64,000 nucleotides of DNA from Pseudomonas citrullilanati (GTDB taxonomy: Bacteria; Pseudomonadota; Gammaproteobacteria; Pseudomonadales; Pseudomonadaceae): the NCBI RefSeq assembly GCF_030580855.1, contig NZ_JAUQOP010000005.1, forward strand, positions 124,001 through 188,000, written 5' to 3'. Below are positions 47,392 through 58,760 of this stretch, piece by piece (positions within the stretch are counted from its first letter, which is position 1; each line of letters starts with the position of its first letter). The position numbers and the translations under genes were made by a program. The notes beneath the pieces were generated by a model. It saw nothing but the letters and a program-made list of their open reading frames with translations, was not told where the DNA came from and searched no databases.

Positions 47392-48659
47392 GTCACTAAC
47401 CTGCGCTGGAAGAGTTCACGGAAGACCGGGTAGATATCCCCGGCCGAGACCAGTTGCTGTTGGGCGAACGTGTCGGAAAACGCTTCGGCGATCCGTTCGT
47501 ATTCATACCACAGGGCCTGGTGTTCCCGTGGCGTGATTTCCACATAGGTGTAGTACTGGACGAACGGCATGATCTGGTTGATCAGAATGTCACGGCAGAT
47601 CGGCGAATCGTCGTTCCAGTTGTCACCGTCCGACGCCTGGGCCGCGTAGATGTTCCATTCATTGGCCGGGTAGCGTTCGGCCATGATTTCCTGCATCAGC
47701 TTCAGGGCGCTGGAAACGATGGTGCCGCCGGTTTCCCTGGAGTAGAAGAACTCCTCTTCGTCCACTTCCCGGGCGCTGGTGTGGTGGCGGATGAACACCA
47801 CGTCGATCTTGTCGTAGTTCCGCTTCAGGAACAGGTACAACAGGATGAAGAAACGCTTGGCGATGTCCTTGGTGGCCTGGGTCATCGAGCCGGACACGTC
47901 CATCAGGCAGAACATCACCGCCTTGGAGCTGGGGTTGGGCTGCTTCACCAGCAAGTTGTACTTGAGGTCGAAGGTGTCGAGGAACGGCACGCGGTGGATG
48001 CGCGCGCTGAGTTTCTCGATTTCCGCCTCCAGGTCTTGAATGTCGCCGAAATTATCTGGTTCTTCGCGTTTCAGGCGGGCCAGCTCTTCCTTGGCCTCGC
48101 GCAGCTTGGCGCGGCTGCTGCCCGACAGCGCGATGCGCCGGGCGTGGGCCGAGCGCAGGGTGCGGATGATGTTGATGCGCGACGGGTTGCCTTCGTTGCT
48201 GATGCCGGCGCGCACGGTCTTGAAGGTGTCGGTGCCGGTCAGGTTGCGCTTGACCAGGTTGGGCAGTTCCAGGTCCTCGAACATGAATTCGAGGAATTCC
48301 TCCTGGGTGATCTGGAACACGAACTCATCCATGCCTTCGCCGGAGTTGCCCGCCTTGCCGGGCCCCTTGCCGCCACCGCCGCCCTGGGGCCGGGGAATGT
48401 GCTCGCCGCTGGTGAATTCCTTGTTGCCGGGGTGCACGACGGTCTGCTTGCCGCCGCGCCCGTGGTGAAGCACCGGCTCATCGATGTCGCGGCCGGGAAT
48501 GCTGATCTGCTCGCCGTGCTCCATGTCGGTGATGGAGCGCCGGCTGACCGCCTCTTCGACGGCCTTCTTGATGTGGTCACGGTAACGCCGCAGGAACCGC
48601 TGGCGGTTCACCGTGCTCTTGTTCTTGCCATTGAGGCGTCGGTCGATCACATAGCTCAT
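47388..48659 (-). CDS. YeaH/DUF444 family protein with VWA-like domain
   Basis: The 423-residue product starts [20 protein letters not shown] and contains a glycine-rich linker ([16 protein letters not shown], ~residues 92-107), then a von Willebrand A-like domain with the metal-binding [16 protein letters not shown] (DxSxS) and [13 protein letters not shown] (threonine ligand). VWA proteins of this kind often pair with AAA+ ATPases, and the partner here is likely PrkA. Sits between prkA and spoVR. Confidence 0.92.
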   Translation of the reverse strand: MSYVIDRRLNGKNKSTVNRQRFLRRYRDHIKKAVEEAVSRRSITDMEHGEQISIPGRDIDEPVLHHGRGGKQTVVHPGNKEFTSGEHIPRPQGGGGGKGPGKAGNSGEGMDEFVFQITQEEFLEFMFEDLELPNLVKRNLTGTDTFKTVRAGISNEGNPSRINIIRTLRSAHARRIALSGSSRAKLREAKEELARLKREEPDNFGDIQDLEAEIEKLSARIHRVPFLDTFDLKYNLLVKQPNPSSKAVMFCLMDVSGSMTQATKDIAKRFFILLYLFLKRNYDKIDVVFIRHHTSAREVDEEEFFYSRETGGTIVSSALKLMQEIMAERYPANEWNIYAAQASDGDNWNDDSPICRDILINQIMPFVQYYTYVEITPREHQALWYEYERIAEAFSDTFAQQQLVSAGDIYPVFRELFQRRLVT

Positions 48660-48674
48660 AGGCCCCTCCAGGGG

Positions 48675-48759
48675 AGCTTCAAGTCGTAAGCCTCAAGCTG
48701 CAAGGAGCGTGTCGAGCCCTGGGCCCGACGCCGTTCCTTGCAGCTTGCAGCTAGAAGCT
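48675..48759. repeat. Imperfect long inverted repeat in the prkA-yeaH gap
   Basis: AGCTTCAAG..CAAGCTGCAAGGA and TCCTTGCAGCTTGCAGCTAGAAGCT form long imperfect arms around a GC-rich centre. It fills most of the 109-base gap and belongs to a repeat type different from the GCGAGC REP elements. It may set the ratio of prkA to yeaH-spoVR mRNA. Confidence 0.75.
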
Positions 48760-48768
48760 TGCCGCTGC

Positions 48769-50691
48769 TTATTGCGATTTGCGGACCCGCAGGTACCACT
48801 CGGAGAGCAGCCGTACCTGTTTGTCGGTGTAGCCACGTTCGACCATGCGTGTGACGAAGTCGTTGTGTTTCTGCTGGTCCTCCTTGCTGGCCTTGGCGTT
48901 GAAGCTGATGACCGGCAGCAAGTCTTCGGTGTTGGAGAACATTTTCTTCTCGATGACCACCCGCAGCTTCTCGTAGCTGAGCCAGGTGGGGTTCTTGCCG
49001 TTGTTGTTGGCCCGGGCACGCAACACGAAGTTGACGATCTCGTTGCGGAAATCCTTTGGATTGCTGATGCCGGCCGGTTTTTCGATCTTTTCCAGTTCCT
49101 CGTTCAGGGCGACGCGGTTGAGGATCTCGCCGGTCTCCGGATCGCGGTATTCCTGGTCCTGGATCCAGAAGTCCGCGTACAGCACATAGCGATCGAAGAT
49201 GTTCTGGCCGTATTCGCTGTAGGACTCCAGGTACGCCGTCTGGATTTCCTTGCCGATGAACTCGATGTAGCGCGGTGCCAGGTATTCCTTGAGGAAGCGC
49301 AGGTACCGCTCGCGGGTTTCGGCCTGGAACTGTTCCTGCTCGATCTGCTGTTCCAGCACATACAGCAGGTGGACCGGGTTGGCGGCGATTTCGTGGGGGT
49401 CGAAGTTGAAGACCTTGGAGAGGATCTTGAACGCGAAGCGCGTGGAGAGCCCGTTCATCCCTTCATCGACCCCCGCATTGTCGCGGTATTCCTGGATCGA
49501 CTTGGCCTTGGGGTCGGTGTCCTTGAGGTTTTCCCCGTCGTACACGCGCATCTTCGAATAGATGTTGGAGTTCTCCGGTTCCTTGAGGCGCGACAGCACC
49601 GTGAACTGGGCAAGCATCTTGAGGGTGTCCGGGGCGCAATGGGCCTTGGACAGCGAGCTGTTGAACAGCAGCTTGTCGTAGATCTTCACTTCATCGGTCA
49701 CCCGCAGGCAGTACGGCACCTTGACGATGTAGATCCGGTCGATGAACGCCTCGTTGTTCTTGTTGTTGCGGAAGGTGTGCCACTCCGATTCGTTGGAGTG
49801 GGCCAGCAGGATGCCGGTAAACGGAATCGCCCCCAGGCCCTCGGTGCTGTTGTAGTTGCCTTCCTGGGTGGCGGTGAGCAGCGGGTGCAGGACCTTGATG
49901 GGCGCCTTGAACATCTCGACGAATTCCATCAGGCCCTGGTTGGCCCGGCACAGCGCCCCCGAATAGCTGTAGGCGTCGGCGTCGTTCTGCGGAAACTCCT
50001 CCAGCTTGCGGATATCGACCTTGCCCACCAGCGCCGAGATATCCTGGTTGTTCTCGTCCCCTGGCTCGGTCTTGGCCACCGCGATCTGGTTCAGGATCGA
50101 TGGGTAGAGCTTGACCACCCGGAACTGGCTGATGTCACCGCCGAATTCGGCGAGGCGCTTGGTCGCCCAGGGCGACATGATGGTGTTGAGGTAGCGGCGT
50201 GGAATGCCGAAGTCTTCCTCGAGAATGGCGCCGTCCTCGGTGGCATTGAACAATCCCAGGGGCGATTCGAACACCGGCGAGCCCTTGATGGCGTAGAAGG
50301 GCACCTTCTCCATCAGTTGCTTGAGTTTCTCGGCCAGGGAGGACTTGCCGCCCCCCACCGGGCCGAGCAGGTAAAGAATCTGTTTCTTCTCTTCCAGGCC
50401 TTGGGCGGCATGGCGGAAGTAGGACACGATCTGCTCGATGCATTCTTCCATCCCGTGGAAGTCTGCAAAGGCCGGATAGCGGCGAATCACCTTGTTGGAA
50501 AAGATTCGCGAGAGCCTCGAGTTGGTCGAGGTATCCAGCAGTTCCGGTTCTCCGATTGCCAGCAACAGACGCTCCGCAGCCGATACGTAGGCGCTGCGGT
50601 CCTGCTTGCAGAGTTCGAGGTATTCCTGCAGCGAGTATTCCTCCTGCCGCGTGGACTCGAAACGTTGCTGGAAGTGGCTAAAAATACTCAT
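48769..50691 (-). CDS. PrkA/YeaG-family serine protein kinase with AAA+ domain
   Basis: The 640-residue product has an N-terminal AAA+ domain with Walker A LGPVGGGKSSLAEKLK at about residue 105, and a C-terminal PrkA kinase domain. YeaG in E. coli is a Ser/Thr kinase important in nitrogen starvation and stationary phase; PrkA in Bacillus has been described as having protease activity. First gene of the prkA-yeaH-spoVR trio; about 300 bases without a gene precede it, leaving room for a stress-regulated promoter. Confidence 0.94.
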   Translation of the reverse strand: MSIFSHFQQRFESTRQEEYSLQEYLELCKQDRSAYVSAAERLLLAIGEPELLDTSTNSRLSRIFSNKVIRRYPAFADFHGMEECIEQIVSYFRHAAQGLEEKKQILYLLGPVGGGKSSLAEKLKQLMEKVPFYAIKGSPVFESPLGLFNATEDGAILEEDFGIPRRYLNTIMSPWATKRLAEFGGDISQFRVVKLYPSILNQIAVAKTEPGDENNQDISALVGKVDIRKLEEFPQNDADAYSYSGALCRANQGLMEFVEMFKAPIKVLHPLLTATQEGNYNSTEGLGAIPFTGILLAHSNESEWHTFRNNKNNEAFIDRIYIVKVPYCLRVTDEVKIYDKLLFNSSLSKAHCAPDTLKMLAQFTVLSRLKEPENSNIYSKMRVYDGENLKDTDPKAKSIQEYRDNAGVDEGMNGLSTRFAFKILSKVFNFDPHEIAANPVHLLYVLEQQIEQEQFQAETRERYLRFLKEYLAPRYIEFIGKEIQTAYLESYSEYGQNIFDRYVLYADFWIQDQEYRDPETGEILNRVALNEELEKIEKPAGISNPKDFRNEIVNFVLRARANNNGKNPTWLSYEKLRVVIEKKMFSNTEDLLPVISFNAKASKEDQQKHNDFVTRMVERGYTDKQVRLLSEWYLRVRKSQ

Positions 50692-50991
50692 GACGTCACC
50701 TCGCTCGATACGTGGAGCCGGTGTCGGATCAATCAGTCGTTGCTGGACAGCCGCTGGGAACCCAGTGGCCGTTTACCCCCCAGAATGCTTCCAGGCATGC
50801 AGGCTTCCTGAAAGCTTACTCCCGATTACCCGCGCGCCGGTGTACCGGCTCTCCCCTGTTTTGGATGGCCTGAGGCTAAGGATAGTTCGGAATGGGAAAG
50901 GTAAAGGTGGAATACGTAATTAGTTATGGCCGACCGTTCGTCCGCCACCGCTCAAGCCCGCGGATCACGCGGGCTCTGGCGGGGTAAAAAA
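50692..50991. other. 300-base gap with prkA promoter region and glpE 3' hairpin
   Basis: No gene seen. A GCCGG-TGTA-CCGGC palindrome lies at 50836-50849, upstream of prkA. An AGCCCGCG/CGCGGGCT hairpin (50955-50976) follows the glpE stop on the minus strand but lacks a T-run. No clear sigma-54 (GG/GC) or RpoS-specific promoter could be fixed. Confidence 0.5.
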
Positions 50992-51321
50992 TTATTCGTG
51001 GTTGCCTTGCGCGGTTTCTGCAGGAAAAGTCGCACGCCACAGCTCGAAGCCACCGTCCAGGCTGTAGACGTCACTGAAGCCCTGGCTGACCAGGTAGGCC
51101 GCCGCGCTCTGGCTGGAGTTGCCGTGGTAGCAGACGACCACGGTCGGTGCGTCGAGGTCGGCGCCCCGGATGAAGTCGGCGATGGAGTGGTTGTCCAGGT
51201 GCCGGGAACCGCTGATGTGCAGGGCGGCGAACGTGGCGGGGTCACGGACATCGACGACGACCGCGCCTTGCTCGCGCAAGGCCTGGGCCTGTTCAGGGGG
51301 GATGCGTTTGAACTCGGTCAT
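50992..51321 (-). CDS. glpE: GlpE, single-domain rhodanese (thiosulfate sulfurtransferase)
   Basis: The 109-residue cytosolic rhodanese transfers sulfane sulfur to cyanide or thioredoxin. The active-site loop is [11 protein letters not shown] with the catalytic cysteine; [10 protein letters not shown] and FELWRATFP are conserved flanks. It follows apaH by 31 bases and is probably the last gene of the lptD-glpE run. No glycerol genes are nearby. Confidence 0.93.
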   Translation of the reverse strand: MTEFKRIPPEQAQALREQGAVVVDVRDPATFAALHISGSRHLDNHSIADFIRGADLDAPTVVVCYHGNSSQSAAAYLVSQGFSDVYSLDGGFELWRATFPAETAQGNHE

Positions 51322-51352
51322 GGGAAACTCCTGTGGCCAGGCTCGGCGCGGA

Positions 51353-52228
51353 TCATGGCGCCGTGCTGGCCGGCTGTGAGGCGGTGGTCGGGGGAGGGGT
51401 TTTGGCGTGGCCCTGTTCGTCGCAATCGCAACGCAGTTGCTCGCCGGTGTCGACGTTCATCAGCGTCATCGCGCTGCCCCACACGCAGCCGGTGTCGAGT
51501 GCGAAGACGCCGGGCTCGTCGCATTGGCCTTCCAACGCGGCCCAGTGGCCGAAGATGATCTTCAGGTTCCGGGTCTTGCGCGTCTTGTGCTTGAACCAGG
51601 GCGCGTAGCCGGGGGGCGCGGTCTCGATGCCTTCCTTGCCCTTGAGGTCGAGCTTGCCTTCGGCGGTGCAGAAGCGCATGCGGGTGAAGTAGTTGGTAAT
51701 GACCCGAAGGCGCGCGGCGCCGGTGAGGTCGTTATTCCACTTGACCGGCTCGTTGCCGTACATGCCGTCGAGGTAGGGGCCGAACAGGTTGTCGTCGCGC
51801 AGTGCTTGCTCGACCTCGGCAGCGCACTTGAGTGCCTTGCGCAGGGACCATTGCGGCGGCAGGCCGGCATGCACCAGCGCCAGGTTGCGCTGCTCGTCAT
51901 AGTGCAGGAGTTTCTGTTGGCGCAGCCACTCCAGCAACTCGACGCAATCGGGGGCGGCGAGTATTTCATCCAGGGTGTCGGATTTCTTCAGGCGCTCGAC
52001 GTTCTGCCAGGCCGCCAGCAGGTGCAAGTCGTGGTTGCCAAGCACGCACACCAGCGATTGGCGGATGCCGTAGAGAAAGCGCAGTGTCTCGAGGGACTGC
52101 GGGCCGCGGTTGACCAGGTCGCCCACCAGCCACAGCGTGTCTTTGTGCGGGTCGAAGGCAACCCGTTCCAACAGGCACTTGAGCGGGTCGAGGCAGCCTT
52201 GCAGGTCGCCCACCGCATAAGTGGCCAT
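51353..52228 (-). CDS. apaH: ApaH, diadenosine tetraphosphatase
   Basis: Splits Ap4A, and also removes Np4A caps from bacterial RNA. The 291-residue metallophosphatase shows [33 protein letters not shown] and [11 protein letters not shown], the three phosphoesterase motifs. It touches apaG by one base. The last ~15 residues ([15 protein letters not shown]) form a low-complexity tail not needed for the fold. Confidence 0.95.
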   Translation of the reverse strand: MATYAVGDLQGCLDPLKCLLERVAFDPHKDTLWLVGDLVNRGPQSLETLRFLYGIRQSLVCVLGNHDLHLLAAWQNVERLKKSDTLDEILAAPDCVELLEWLRQQKLLHYDEQRNLALVHAGLPPQWSLRKALKCAAEVEQALRDDNLFGPYLDGMYGNEPVKWNNDLTGAARLRVITNYFTRMRFCTAEGKLDLKGKEGIETAPPGYAPWFKHKTRKTRNLKIIFGHWAALEGQCDEPGVFALDTGCVWGSAMTLMNVDTGEQLRCDCDEQGHAKTPPPTTASQPASTAP

Positions 52229-52608
52229 CAGTGCAGGGCTCCGGGCACCGCCAGGCGGAAGGGCTTGATGATGGCGTCGAAGCGCTTGCCGTCTTCGGCC
52301 AGCATCTGGTAGGTGCCTTGCATGGTGCCGACGCGCGTCGTCATCACCGTGCCGCTGCTGTAGTTGTGGCTCTTGCCGGCGTCGATCAGCGGTTGCTGGC
52401 CGACCACGCCTTCGCCACGGACTTCCTCGACATGGCCGTCGCCGTCGGTGATGACCCAGTGCCGCGACAGCAGCCTGGCCGGTAGCGAGCCGTTATTGCG
52501 CACGGTGATGGTGTAGGCGAAGGCAAAACGGTTGTGCTCGGGCTGCGATTGTTCTGCCAGGAAACGGGTGGTGACGCTGACGTCGACCTGATAACGAGGA
52601 TCGGACAT
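52228..52608 (-). CDS. apaG: ApaG (CorD) protein
   Basis: The 126-residue protein consists of the ApaG beta-sandwich domain with [40 protein letters not shown], and a [11 protein letters not shown]-terminal block. Its biochemical role in bacteria is unsettled; it is linked to metal (Co/Mg) resistance in Salmonella. A 114-base gap with an inverted repeat separates it from rsmA. Confidence 0.95.
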   Translation of the reverse strand: MSDPRYQVDVSVTTRFLAEQSQPEHNRFAFAYTITVRNNGSLPARLLSRHWVITDGDGHVEEVRGEGVVGQQPLIDAGKSHNYSSGTVMTTRVGTMQGTYQMLAEDGKRFDAIIKPFRLAVPGALH

Positions 52609-52671
52609 GCAAAAAGGCCTTAAAAACGAAGCGGGACGCGGGCGTGGCTGAAGGAATCAGTCTAGGCCAAG

Positions 52672-52708
52672 TATCGGGTAGTAGACCAGAGCGGCGTCCT
52701 ACCCGATA
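52672..52708. repeat. Perfect 10-bp inverted repeat between rsmA and apaG
   Basis: TATCGGGTAG (52672-52681) and CTACCCGATA (52699-52708) around a 17-base loop. It lies 14 bases past the rsmA stop on the minus strand without a following T-run, so an mRNA-stabilising or attenuating hairpin fits better than a terminator. Confidence 0.7.
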
Positions 52709-52722
52709 GCGCCCATCGTCCG

Positions 52723-53541
52723 TCAGTTGGCGTCGGCTTTTGGCGCGATCTGTTCGCTGAGCTTGTCGGCAAGGCGTACGAACGCCGCCAGGTCCAACTG
52801 TTCGGGCCGCAGGCTGCCGTCGACGCCAGCGGCTTCGATCTCGGCGCTGCCGAGCAACAGCTTCAGAGTGTTGCGCAGGGTCTTGCGGCGCTGGTTGAAC
52901 GCTTCGCGCACCACCCGCTCGAGCAGGCGATGGTCCTTGGCCGGGTGCGGCAGGACGGCGTGGGGAACCAGGCGGACGATGGCCGAGTCGACTTTCGGCG
53001 GCGGGTTGAACGCCCCCGGGCCGACGTTGAACAGGTGCTCCACCCGGCAGTGGTACTGGACCATGATCGACAAGCGTCCCCAATCGCCACCGCCAGGGCC
53101 CGCGGCGAGGCGCTCGACCACTTCTTTCTGCAGCATGAAGTGCATGTCGCGGATCAGGCCGGCGTTGCTCAGGAGGTGGAAGATAAGCGGCGTGGAGATG
53201 TTGTACGGCAGGTTGCCGACCACCCGCAGGGTGTTCGGCGCGGCGTTCAGGCTGTTGAAGTCGAACTTCAGCGCGTCGCCCTGGTGCAGGTTGAAATTGT
53301 GCTTGCCGGCGAACTGCTGGTTGAGGATCGGTACCAGGTCCTTGTCCAGCTCCACCACGTCGAGCTGGGCGCCGCTGCCCAGCAGGCCCTCGGTCAGGGC
53401 GCCCTGGCCCGGGCCGATTTCCAGCAGGCGATCGTCGGGCTTGGCATTGATGGAGCGCAGGATGCGATCGATCACGCCGGCGTCATGCAGGAAGTTCTGG
53501 CCGAAACGCTTGCGCGCGCGGTGTTGGTATTGCTCGGTCAT
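52723..53541 (-). CDS. rsmA: RsmA (KsgA), 16S rRNA A1518/A1519 dimethyltransferase
   Basis: Dimethylates two adjacent adenines near the 3' end of 16S rRNA late in 30S assembly. The 272-residue SAM enzyme has [28 protein letters not shown] and the catalytic [18 protein letters not shown] (NLPY). It overlaps pdxA by 4 bases. The name rsmA here is the methyltransferase, not the RNA-binding regulator RsmA/CsrA that the rsmY RNA titrates. Confidence 0.97.
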   Translation of the reverse strand: MTEQYQHRARKRFGQNFLHDAGVIDRILRSINAKPDDRLLEIGPGQGALTEGLLGSGAQLDVVELDKDLVPILNQQFAGKHNFNLHQGDALKFDFNSLNAAPNTLRVVGNLPYNISTPLIFHLLSNAGLIRDMHFMLQKEVVERLAAGPGGGDWGRLSIMVQYHCRVEHLFNVGPGAFNPPPKVDSAIVRLVPHAVLPHPAKDHRLLERVVREAFNQRRKTLRNTLKLLLGSAEIEAAGVDGSLRPEQLDLAAFVRLADKLSEQIAPKADAN

Positions 53542-54527
53542 AAATGGGTCTCGGCCATCTGGTAGGCGGTTTCCAGCGCGACTTGCAGGCTGCCGGTGTC
53601 GATCTTGCCGCTGCCGGCCAGGTCCAGGGCGGTGCCGTGGTCCACGGACGTGCGAATGATCGGCAGGCCCAGGGTCACGTTGACCGCAGCGCCGAAGCCT
53701 TTGTATTTCAGCACCGGCAGGCCCTGGTCGTGGTACATCGCCAGCACTGCATCGCAGTGCTCCAGATATTTGGGGGTAAACAGAGTGTCGGCCGGCAGCG
53801 GGCCATGCAGGTCCATGCCTTCGCTGCGCAGGCGTTCCAATGTGGGTTCGATGATGTCGATTTCTTCACGGCCCAGGTGCCCGCCTTCACCCGCGTGGGG
53901 GTTGAGCCCGCAGACGAGGATGCGTGGCCGGGCGATGCCGAATTTTTCCTGCAGGTCGGCGTGCAGGATGCGCGTGACCCGTTCCAGGCGTTCCGGGGTG
54001 ATGGCGTCGGCGATGTCCCGCAGGGGCAGGTGAGTGGTCACCAGCGCCACCCGCAGGCCGCGGGTGGCGAGCATCATCACCACCTGCGCGGTATGGGTGA
54101 GGTCCGCCAGGAATTCGGTATGGCCGGAAAAGGCAATGCCCGACTCGTTGATCACGCCCTTGTGCACCGGGGCGGTGATCATGCCGGCGAAATCGCCGTC
54201 CAGGCAGCCCTGGCCGGCGCGGGTCAGGGTTTGCAGGACGAACCCGGCGTTGGCCTTGTCCAACTGGCCAGTGATGACCGGGGCGCCGAGCGGCGTGTCC
54301 CAGACATACAGGCTGTTGGCGGGCGCCGGGACGTCCGGCCAGGCCTGCGGCGTCACGGGCAGCAGGTCGACGACCAGCCCCAGCTGCGCGGCCCGCTCGA
54401 GAAGCAGATCGCGGCTGGTGATGGCGATCAGGGGGTGTGGCTGGGGCTGCGAGGCGAGCAGCAGGCACAGGTCGGGACCGATGCCGGCGGGCTCGCCGGG
54501 GGTCAGCGCGAAACGCTTGGGTTTCAC
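53538..54527 (-). CDS. pdxA: PdxA, 4-hydroxythreonine-4-phosphate dehydrogenase
   Basis: NAD-dependent step of pyridoxine 5'-phosphate synthesis. The 329-residue product has [15 protein letters not shown], the metal and substrate residues in [10 protein letters not shown] and [14 protein letters not shown], and [20 protein letters not shown] with zinc-ligand histidine nearby (AMYHDQG). It overlaps surA and rsmA by 4 bases each, so expression is tied to outer-membrane assembly genes. Confidence 0.97.
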   Translation of the reverse strand: MKPKRFALTPGEPAGIGPDLCLLLASQPQPHPLIAITSRDLLLERAAQLGLVVDLLPVTPQAWPDVPAPANSLYVWDTPLGAPVITGQLDKANAGFVLQTLTRAGQGCLDGDFAGMITAPVHKGVINESGIAFSGHTEFLADLTHTAQVVMMLATRGLRVALVTTHLPLRDIADAITPERLERVTRILHADLQEKFGIARPRILVCGLNPHAGEGGHLGREEIDIIEPTLERLRSEGMDLHGPLPADTLFTPKYLEHCDAVLAMYHDQGLPVLKYKGFGAAVNVTLGLPIIRTSVDHGTALDLAGSGKIDTGSLQVALETAYQMAETHL

Positions 54528-55846
54528 TGCGCTGCCTGGTCTGCACCAGGGAGTTTGATCTCGACATAGGCTTCGTCGCGAATCTGGCGCAGCCAGGTTT
54601 GCAGCTCTTCGTCGTATTTGCGGTTACGCAGTACGGTCATCGCCTGCTGTTCACGCGCCTGGGTGGTGCTGTCGGTGGCGCGGCGGCCGAGGACTTCCAG
54701 GACGTGCCAGCCATACGGGCTCTTGAACGGCTTGGACAATTGGCCTTGCGGCGTCTCGGCCATGACCTGGCGGAACTCGGGCACCAGGGCGTTCGGGTCG
54801 ACCCAGTTGAGGTCGCCGCCGTTGAGGGCCGAACCCGGGTCTTCGGAGAAACTCTTCGCCAGTTCGGCGAAGTCTTCGCCCGCTTCGATGCGGTCGTAGA
54901 GCTTCTCCGCCAGGCGCTTGGTCTCGGCTTCGCTGCGGATCTCGCTTGGCTTGATCAGGATGTGGCGAACATGCACTTCGTCACGGACCTGGGTACCACC
55001 GCCGCGTTTTTCCAGCACCTTGAGGATGATGAAACCGCCGGGCGTACGCGCAGGCTGGGTGATGTCGCCAACGGCCATGGCGCTCAACTCACGGTCGAAC
55101 GGGGGGGGCAACTGGGCAGGCTTGCGCCAGCCCATGTCACCGCCTTCCAGGGCGTTTTCGCTGCCGGAACGGGCGACGGCCAGTTGGCCGAAGTCAGCGC
55201 CTTGCTTGAGTTGCTGGTAAACGTCCATGGCCTGGCGGTAGGCACTCTGGATGGCTTCGGAGTTGGCGCTTTCCGGGGTCGGGATCAGGATGTTGGCCAG
55301 GTGCAGTTCTTCGGAAAGTTGCATCTTGCCCAGGTCGGAGGCGAGGAAGTTCTTCACTTCCTGCTCGGACACCTGGATGCGCTCGGCCACGCGTCGCTGG
55401 CGCACGCGGCTGATGATCATCTCGCGACGGATCTGGTCACGGGCGTCCTCGTAGGACAGGCCGTCACGGGCCAGGGCGGCGCGGAACTGCTCGAGGCTCA
55501 TGTTGTTGCGCTGGGCAATGGTGCCGACCGCCTGGTTCAGTTCCTCGTCGGTGATGCGGATGCCGGAGCGCTCACCGATCTGCAACTGCAGGTTCTCGAC
55601 GATCAGGCGCTCCAGCACCTGCTGGTCCAGCACGCCCGGAGGCGGCAAGCCGCCACCGCGCTTGGCGATGGTTTGCTGCACTTCATGGACGCGCTGGTCC
55701 AGTTGGCTCTGCATGACCACGTCGTTGTCGACGATGGCCACCACCTTGTCGATGGATTGAACCGCGGCGTTGGCCGCGGTGCCTAGGAACAGCGCGCCCA
55801 GCATCAGCGGGCGCAGACAATCAGAAAGCTTGGTCTTCACGTTCAC
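54524..55846 (-). CDS. surA: SurA, periplasmic chaperone and prolyl isomerase
   Basis: Guides outer-membrane proteins, including LptD, to the Bam complex. The 440-residue product has a signal peptide (ending [10 protein letters not shown]), an N-terminal chaperone domain ([20 protein letters not shown]), and two parvulin domains centred near [13 protein letters not shown] and [13 protein letters not shown], followed by a C-terminal helix. The ATG lies 26 bases inside the end of lptD. Confidence 0.97.
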   Translation of the reverse strand: MNVKTKLSDCLRPLMLGALFLGTAANAAVQSIDKVVAIVDNDVVMQSQLDQRVHEVQQTIAKRGGGLPPPGVLDQQVLERLIVENLQLQIGERSGIRITDEELNQAVGTIAQRNNMSLEQFRAALARDGLSYEDARDQIRREMIISRVRQRRVAERIQVSEQEVKNFLASDLGKMQLSEELHLANILIPTPESANSEAIQSAYRQAMDVYQQLKQGADFGQLAVARSGSENALEGGDMGWRKPAQLPPPFDRELSAMAVGDITQPARTPGGFIILKVLEKRGGGTQVRDEVHVRHILIKPSEIRSEAETKRLAEKLYDRIEAGEDFAELAKSFSEDPGSALNGGDLNWVDPNALVPEFRQVMAETPQGQLSKPFKSPYGWHVLEVLGRRATDSTTQAREQQAMTVLRNRKYDEELQTWLRQIRDEAYVEIKLPGADQAAQ

Positions 55847-58643
55847 GATAACCTTGGATGCCTTTGTCGAGGAAGCTCTCTACCTTGGCGCCGGTGAGGC
55901 CGCCGAGTCCCTTCAGAACAATTTGGAGGAAGACGCCGTGGTCGCCTTTTTCGTTTTGCGGGGCGTCTTGACTGTATTCGTCGTAGTCGACCCAGTAACG
56001 GTTGATCACGCGCAGTTTCCAGCAGCAGTTGTCGTATTCGAAACCACCGAAGGCTTCCAGGGTACGATTGCGGTTGTAGTCATACTGCCAGCGGCTGATG
56101 GCGTTCCACTGCGGCACGATCGGCCAGATGACCGAGAAGTCGTGCTGCTTGATCTTGTAGTAGTCCTTCACGTAGCCAGGTGTGCCCGGCGTGCCGTAGT
56201 CGCCGCCGCCCACTTGCCACCGACCGGTGGTCTGGTCGTAGCGGACCAGGTCGTTGCGATAGCGATAACCGGCGTTGATGACCTTGTTCGGGTTGTCTTC
56301 CGGCTGGTAGTGGAACATCGCGCTGCCCGAGCGTGGGCTGTGGGTGTCCGGGTCCCAGTTGTAGTCGGCCGTGGTGCGCCAGTCGCGGTTCCAGCGGTAT
56401 TCGTATTCCAGGGCATACGGCGAGACGCTGGAGTGAGCGTCATCACGCGTCTTGAAGTCGATGCCCGGCAGTTGGACTTCGCGATCCTTGAAGTAGAAGG
56501 CTTGGCCGACGCTGATGCGCTGGCGCTCGAAACCGTCTTCCTGGATCCAGCGGTTGGTCACGCCCAGCGACAGTTTGTTCTCGTCGCCGACACGGTCGGA
56601 GCCGCTGAAGCGGTTGTCCCGGAACAGCGACGAATAGTTGAAGGTGCTTTCGCTGGTATCGAAGACCGGGATGTCGCTTTGGTCTTTCTCCGGTACGTAG
56701 AGGTAGAACAGGCGAGGTTCCAGGGTCTGGCGGTAGTTCTTGCCGAACCACTGGGTGTCCCGGTCGAAGTACAGGCCGCTGTCGATGCTGGCGATTGGAA
56801 CTCCGCGGCTTTGGGTACTGCTATAGGTGCCGTTCAGGCGGTCGCCCTCGGCATTCTGGTCAGCGATATTCTGCTTGCCTTGGCTATCCAGATCCAGGTC
56901 ATACCGCGTGTACTGATACTTGAGCGATGGCTTGATGAAGCCATAGCTAGTACTCATTGGCAGGCTCATGACCGGCGCCAGGTTCATTCGGTCACCGGTG
57001 GCGCGGGCCAGGCCCCTTACATTGGTATCCAGGAATGGCGTTCCAATTGTCCCGTCGCTATTGAACGGGCCACCATCCTTATCTTTATACCTGCCAGTCC
57101 TCAAATCCCGATCAAAGCGCACGAATTCCGTGTTGTACGCAAAGTCCAAGCCGCCCGGATGCTGTGGCAGGAAGCCGTTGAAGGTGATTTGCGGCAAGCG
57201 GTCATACGGCGTGATGTTCGAGATCGTCGCCATCTGGTAGGCCTGGGCATTCAGGCGAGCGACGTACGTGTCACCCCGGTAGCTGACCGCGCCCTGCTGG
57301 TTCACGTAGTCCCGGGACTCGACGCCGATCTGGTCGGTCTGCAAGTCCTGGAAGTAGTACGGGTCGCTGATCTTGGTGTAGTCGACTTCCGTCAGCACGC
57401 GGGAGTCAAGACCGCCCTTGTGCTGCCAGTTGTACATGTAGCGGGTCTTGCTGTAGTCGGTCTGCTTGCTGCGATCGTCATCCTCGTCGTTGAGGTACGC
57501 GGCACCGAACTGACCTTCGCTGGACTTGGTCAGGTAGCGGAATTCGCCTTCCATCAACAGGCCGCGCTTGCTCATGTAGCGCGGGTACAACGTGGCGTCG
57601 TAGTTCGGCGCCAGGTTGAAGTAGTACGGGGTGACCAGCAGGAAGCCGGTGTCGCTGCCGCTGCCGATGGTCGGCGGCAGGAAGCCGGACTGGCGACGGT
57701 CGTCGATCGGGAAGTAGATGTACGGCGTGTACAGGACCGGGAAGTCCTTGACCCGCAGGGTCACGTTGGTCGCGGTGCCGAAGCCGGTGGCCGGGTTCAG
57801 GGTGATGTTGTTGCCCTTGAGCGTCCAGGCGTTGCTGTTCGGTTCGCACGTGGTGTACGTACCGTCCTTGAGGCGGATGATCGCGTTCTCGGCACGCTTG
57901 GCGTACAGGGCGTTACCGCGGATGCGCGACTTGTGCATCACGTATTCGGCGTTGTCGACCTTGGCCTCGCCGGTGTCCAGCTGCACATCGGCGTGGTCGC
58001 CGACGATCAGTGCGCCGTTGTCGCGTACGCGCACGTTGCCGCTCAGTTCGCCACGGTTCTCGGCCTGGTACAGGTTGGCCTCGTCGGCCTCGACCTGCAT
58101 GCTGCCCTGGCGCATGACCACGTCACCGGCTAGGGTCGCCACCTGCTGTTCCTGCTCATAGCGCGATGCCTTGGCGCCGAGGAAGGTCGGGGCGTCGCTC
58201 TTGGCGGTCTTGTCGTTCATGCCAGGGCGGGACGGCTCGATGTAGGCGCCGGAGCAGTAGGGGCCGGTTTCAGCCAATTGCGCGGGGGTGAGGTTCTCCC
58301 GTGGAACCCAGTCCAGGTGGCTGTAGTCTTCACTGCGCGACTTCAGGCCACGGCCCTTGGCCTCGGTGACGAGCATCGGCTTCTCGCCGGCCTCCTCGAC
58401 CGAGCCGTTCTCGGCCGCAGCGTCGCTGCTGGAAGACACGGCGCTGCCGTCGTGCACGGGGCGCGGCGGCAATGCAGCGGCCGGCGTCTTCGGTGCACAG
58501 TCCCAGGCACCCGAAGCGGAGACGGAGCAGTCATACTGCTGCGCCGCGACGACGAATGAAGAGGCCAGGGGTTGCAGGGCCAGCAGACTGCCGGTGACCA
58601 GCAACGGAAATTTTTTACGAAACGCGGGGGATTTCAATGCCAT
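55821..58643 (-). CDS. lptD: LptD (Imp/OstA), outer-membrane LPS translocon
   Basis: Inserts lipopolysaccharide into the outer leaflet with LptE. The 940-residue product has a signal peptide ([20 protein letters not shown]), a cysteine pair near the N terminus (YDCS..WDCAPK), an OstA/LptA-like jellyroll ([19 protein letters not shown], then [17 protein letters not shown]), and a long beta-barrel ending in [20 protein letters not shown] with the conserved C-terminal cysteine pair. The N- and C-terminal cysteines form the essential disulfides in E. coli. ATG 58643 suits the signal peptide; upstream codons in frame have no family similarity. Confidence 0.96.
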   Translation of the reverse strand: MALKSPAFRKKFPLLVTGSLLALQPLASSFVVAAQQYDCSVSASGAWDCAPKTPAAALPPRPVHDGSAVSSSSDAAAENGSVEEAGEKPMLVTEAKGRGLKSRSEDYSHLDWVPRENLTPAQLAETGPYCSGAYIEPSRPGMNDKTAKSDAPTFLGAKASRYEQEQQVATLAGDVVMRQGSMQVEADEANLYQAENRGELSGNVRVRDNGALIVGDHADVQLDTGEAKVDNAEYVMHKSRIRGNALYAKRAENAIIRLKDGTYTTCEPNSNAWTLKGNNITLNPATGFGTATNVTLRVKDFPVLYTPYIYFPIDDRRQSGFLPPTIGSGSDTGFLLVTPYYFNLAPNYDATLYPRYMSKRGLLMEGEFRYLTKSSEGQFGAAYLNDEDDDRSKQTDYSKTRYMYNWQHKGGLDSRVLTEVDYTKISDPYYFQDLQTDQIGVESRDYVNQQGAVSYRGDTYVARLNAQAYQMATISNITPYDRLPQITFNGFLPQHPGGLDFAYNTEFVRFDRDLRTGRYKDKDGGPFNSDGTIGTPFLDTNVRGLARATGDRMNLAPVMSLPMSTSYGFIKPSLKYQYTRYDLDLDSQGKQNIADQNAEGDRLNGTYSSTQSRGVPIASIDSGLYFDRDTQWFGKNYRQTLEPRLFYLYVPEKDQSDIPVFDTSESTFNYSSLFRDNRFSGSDRVGDENKLSLGVTNRWIQEDGFERQRISVGQAFYFKDREVQLPGIDFKTRDDAHSSVSPYALEYEYRWNRDWRTTADYNWDPDTHSPRSGSAMFHYQPEDNPNKVINAGYRYRNDLVRYDQTTGRWQVGGGDYGTPGTPGYVKDYYKIKQHDFSVIWPIVPQWNAISRWQYDYNRNRTLEAFGGFEYDNCCWKLRVINRYWVDYDEYSQDAPQNEKGDHGVFLQIVLKGLGGLTGAKVESFLDKGIQGYREREDQAF

Positions 58644-58744
58644 CTTATTAGTCCGGGCTTCCTGCGTGCCATCTGCCCGCGGTGTGGGCCGCACGCCTCT
58701 CGATGGTCTGAAAAAGATGCTGGATAATAAAGCATGACCCGCTT

Positions 58745-58760
58745 GACGGCTAGCGCCGTC
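58745..58760. promoter_or_regulatory. Hairpin just before the amgK ribosome site
   Basis: GACGGC-TAGC-GCCGTC is a perfect 6-bp stem that ends directly at the GGAG used by amgK (ATG 58774). It could modulate ribosome access or be an operator in the lptD-amgK divergent region. Confidence 0.4.

Noticed and set aside
55770..58133. 787-codon plus-strand frame opposite lptD
   Set aside because: Valine/alanine-rich shadow of lptD in the opposite frame, without ribosome site or recognisable domain.
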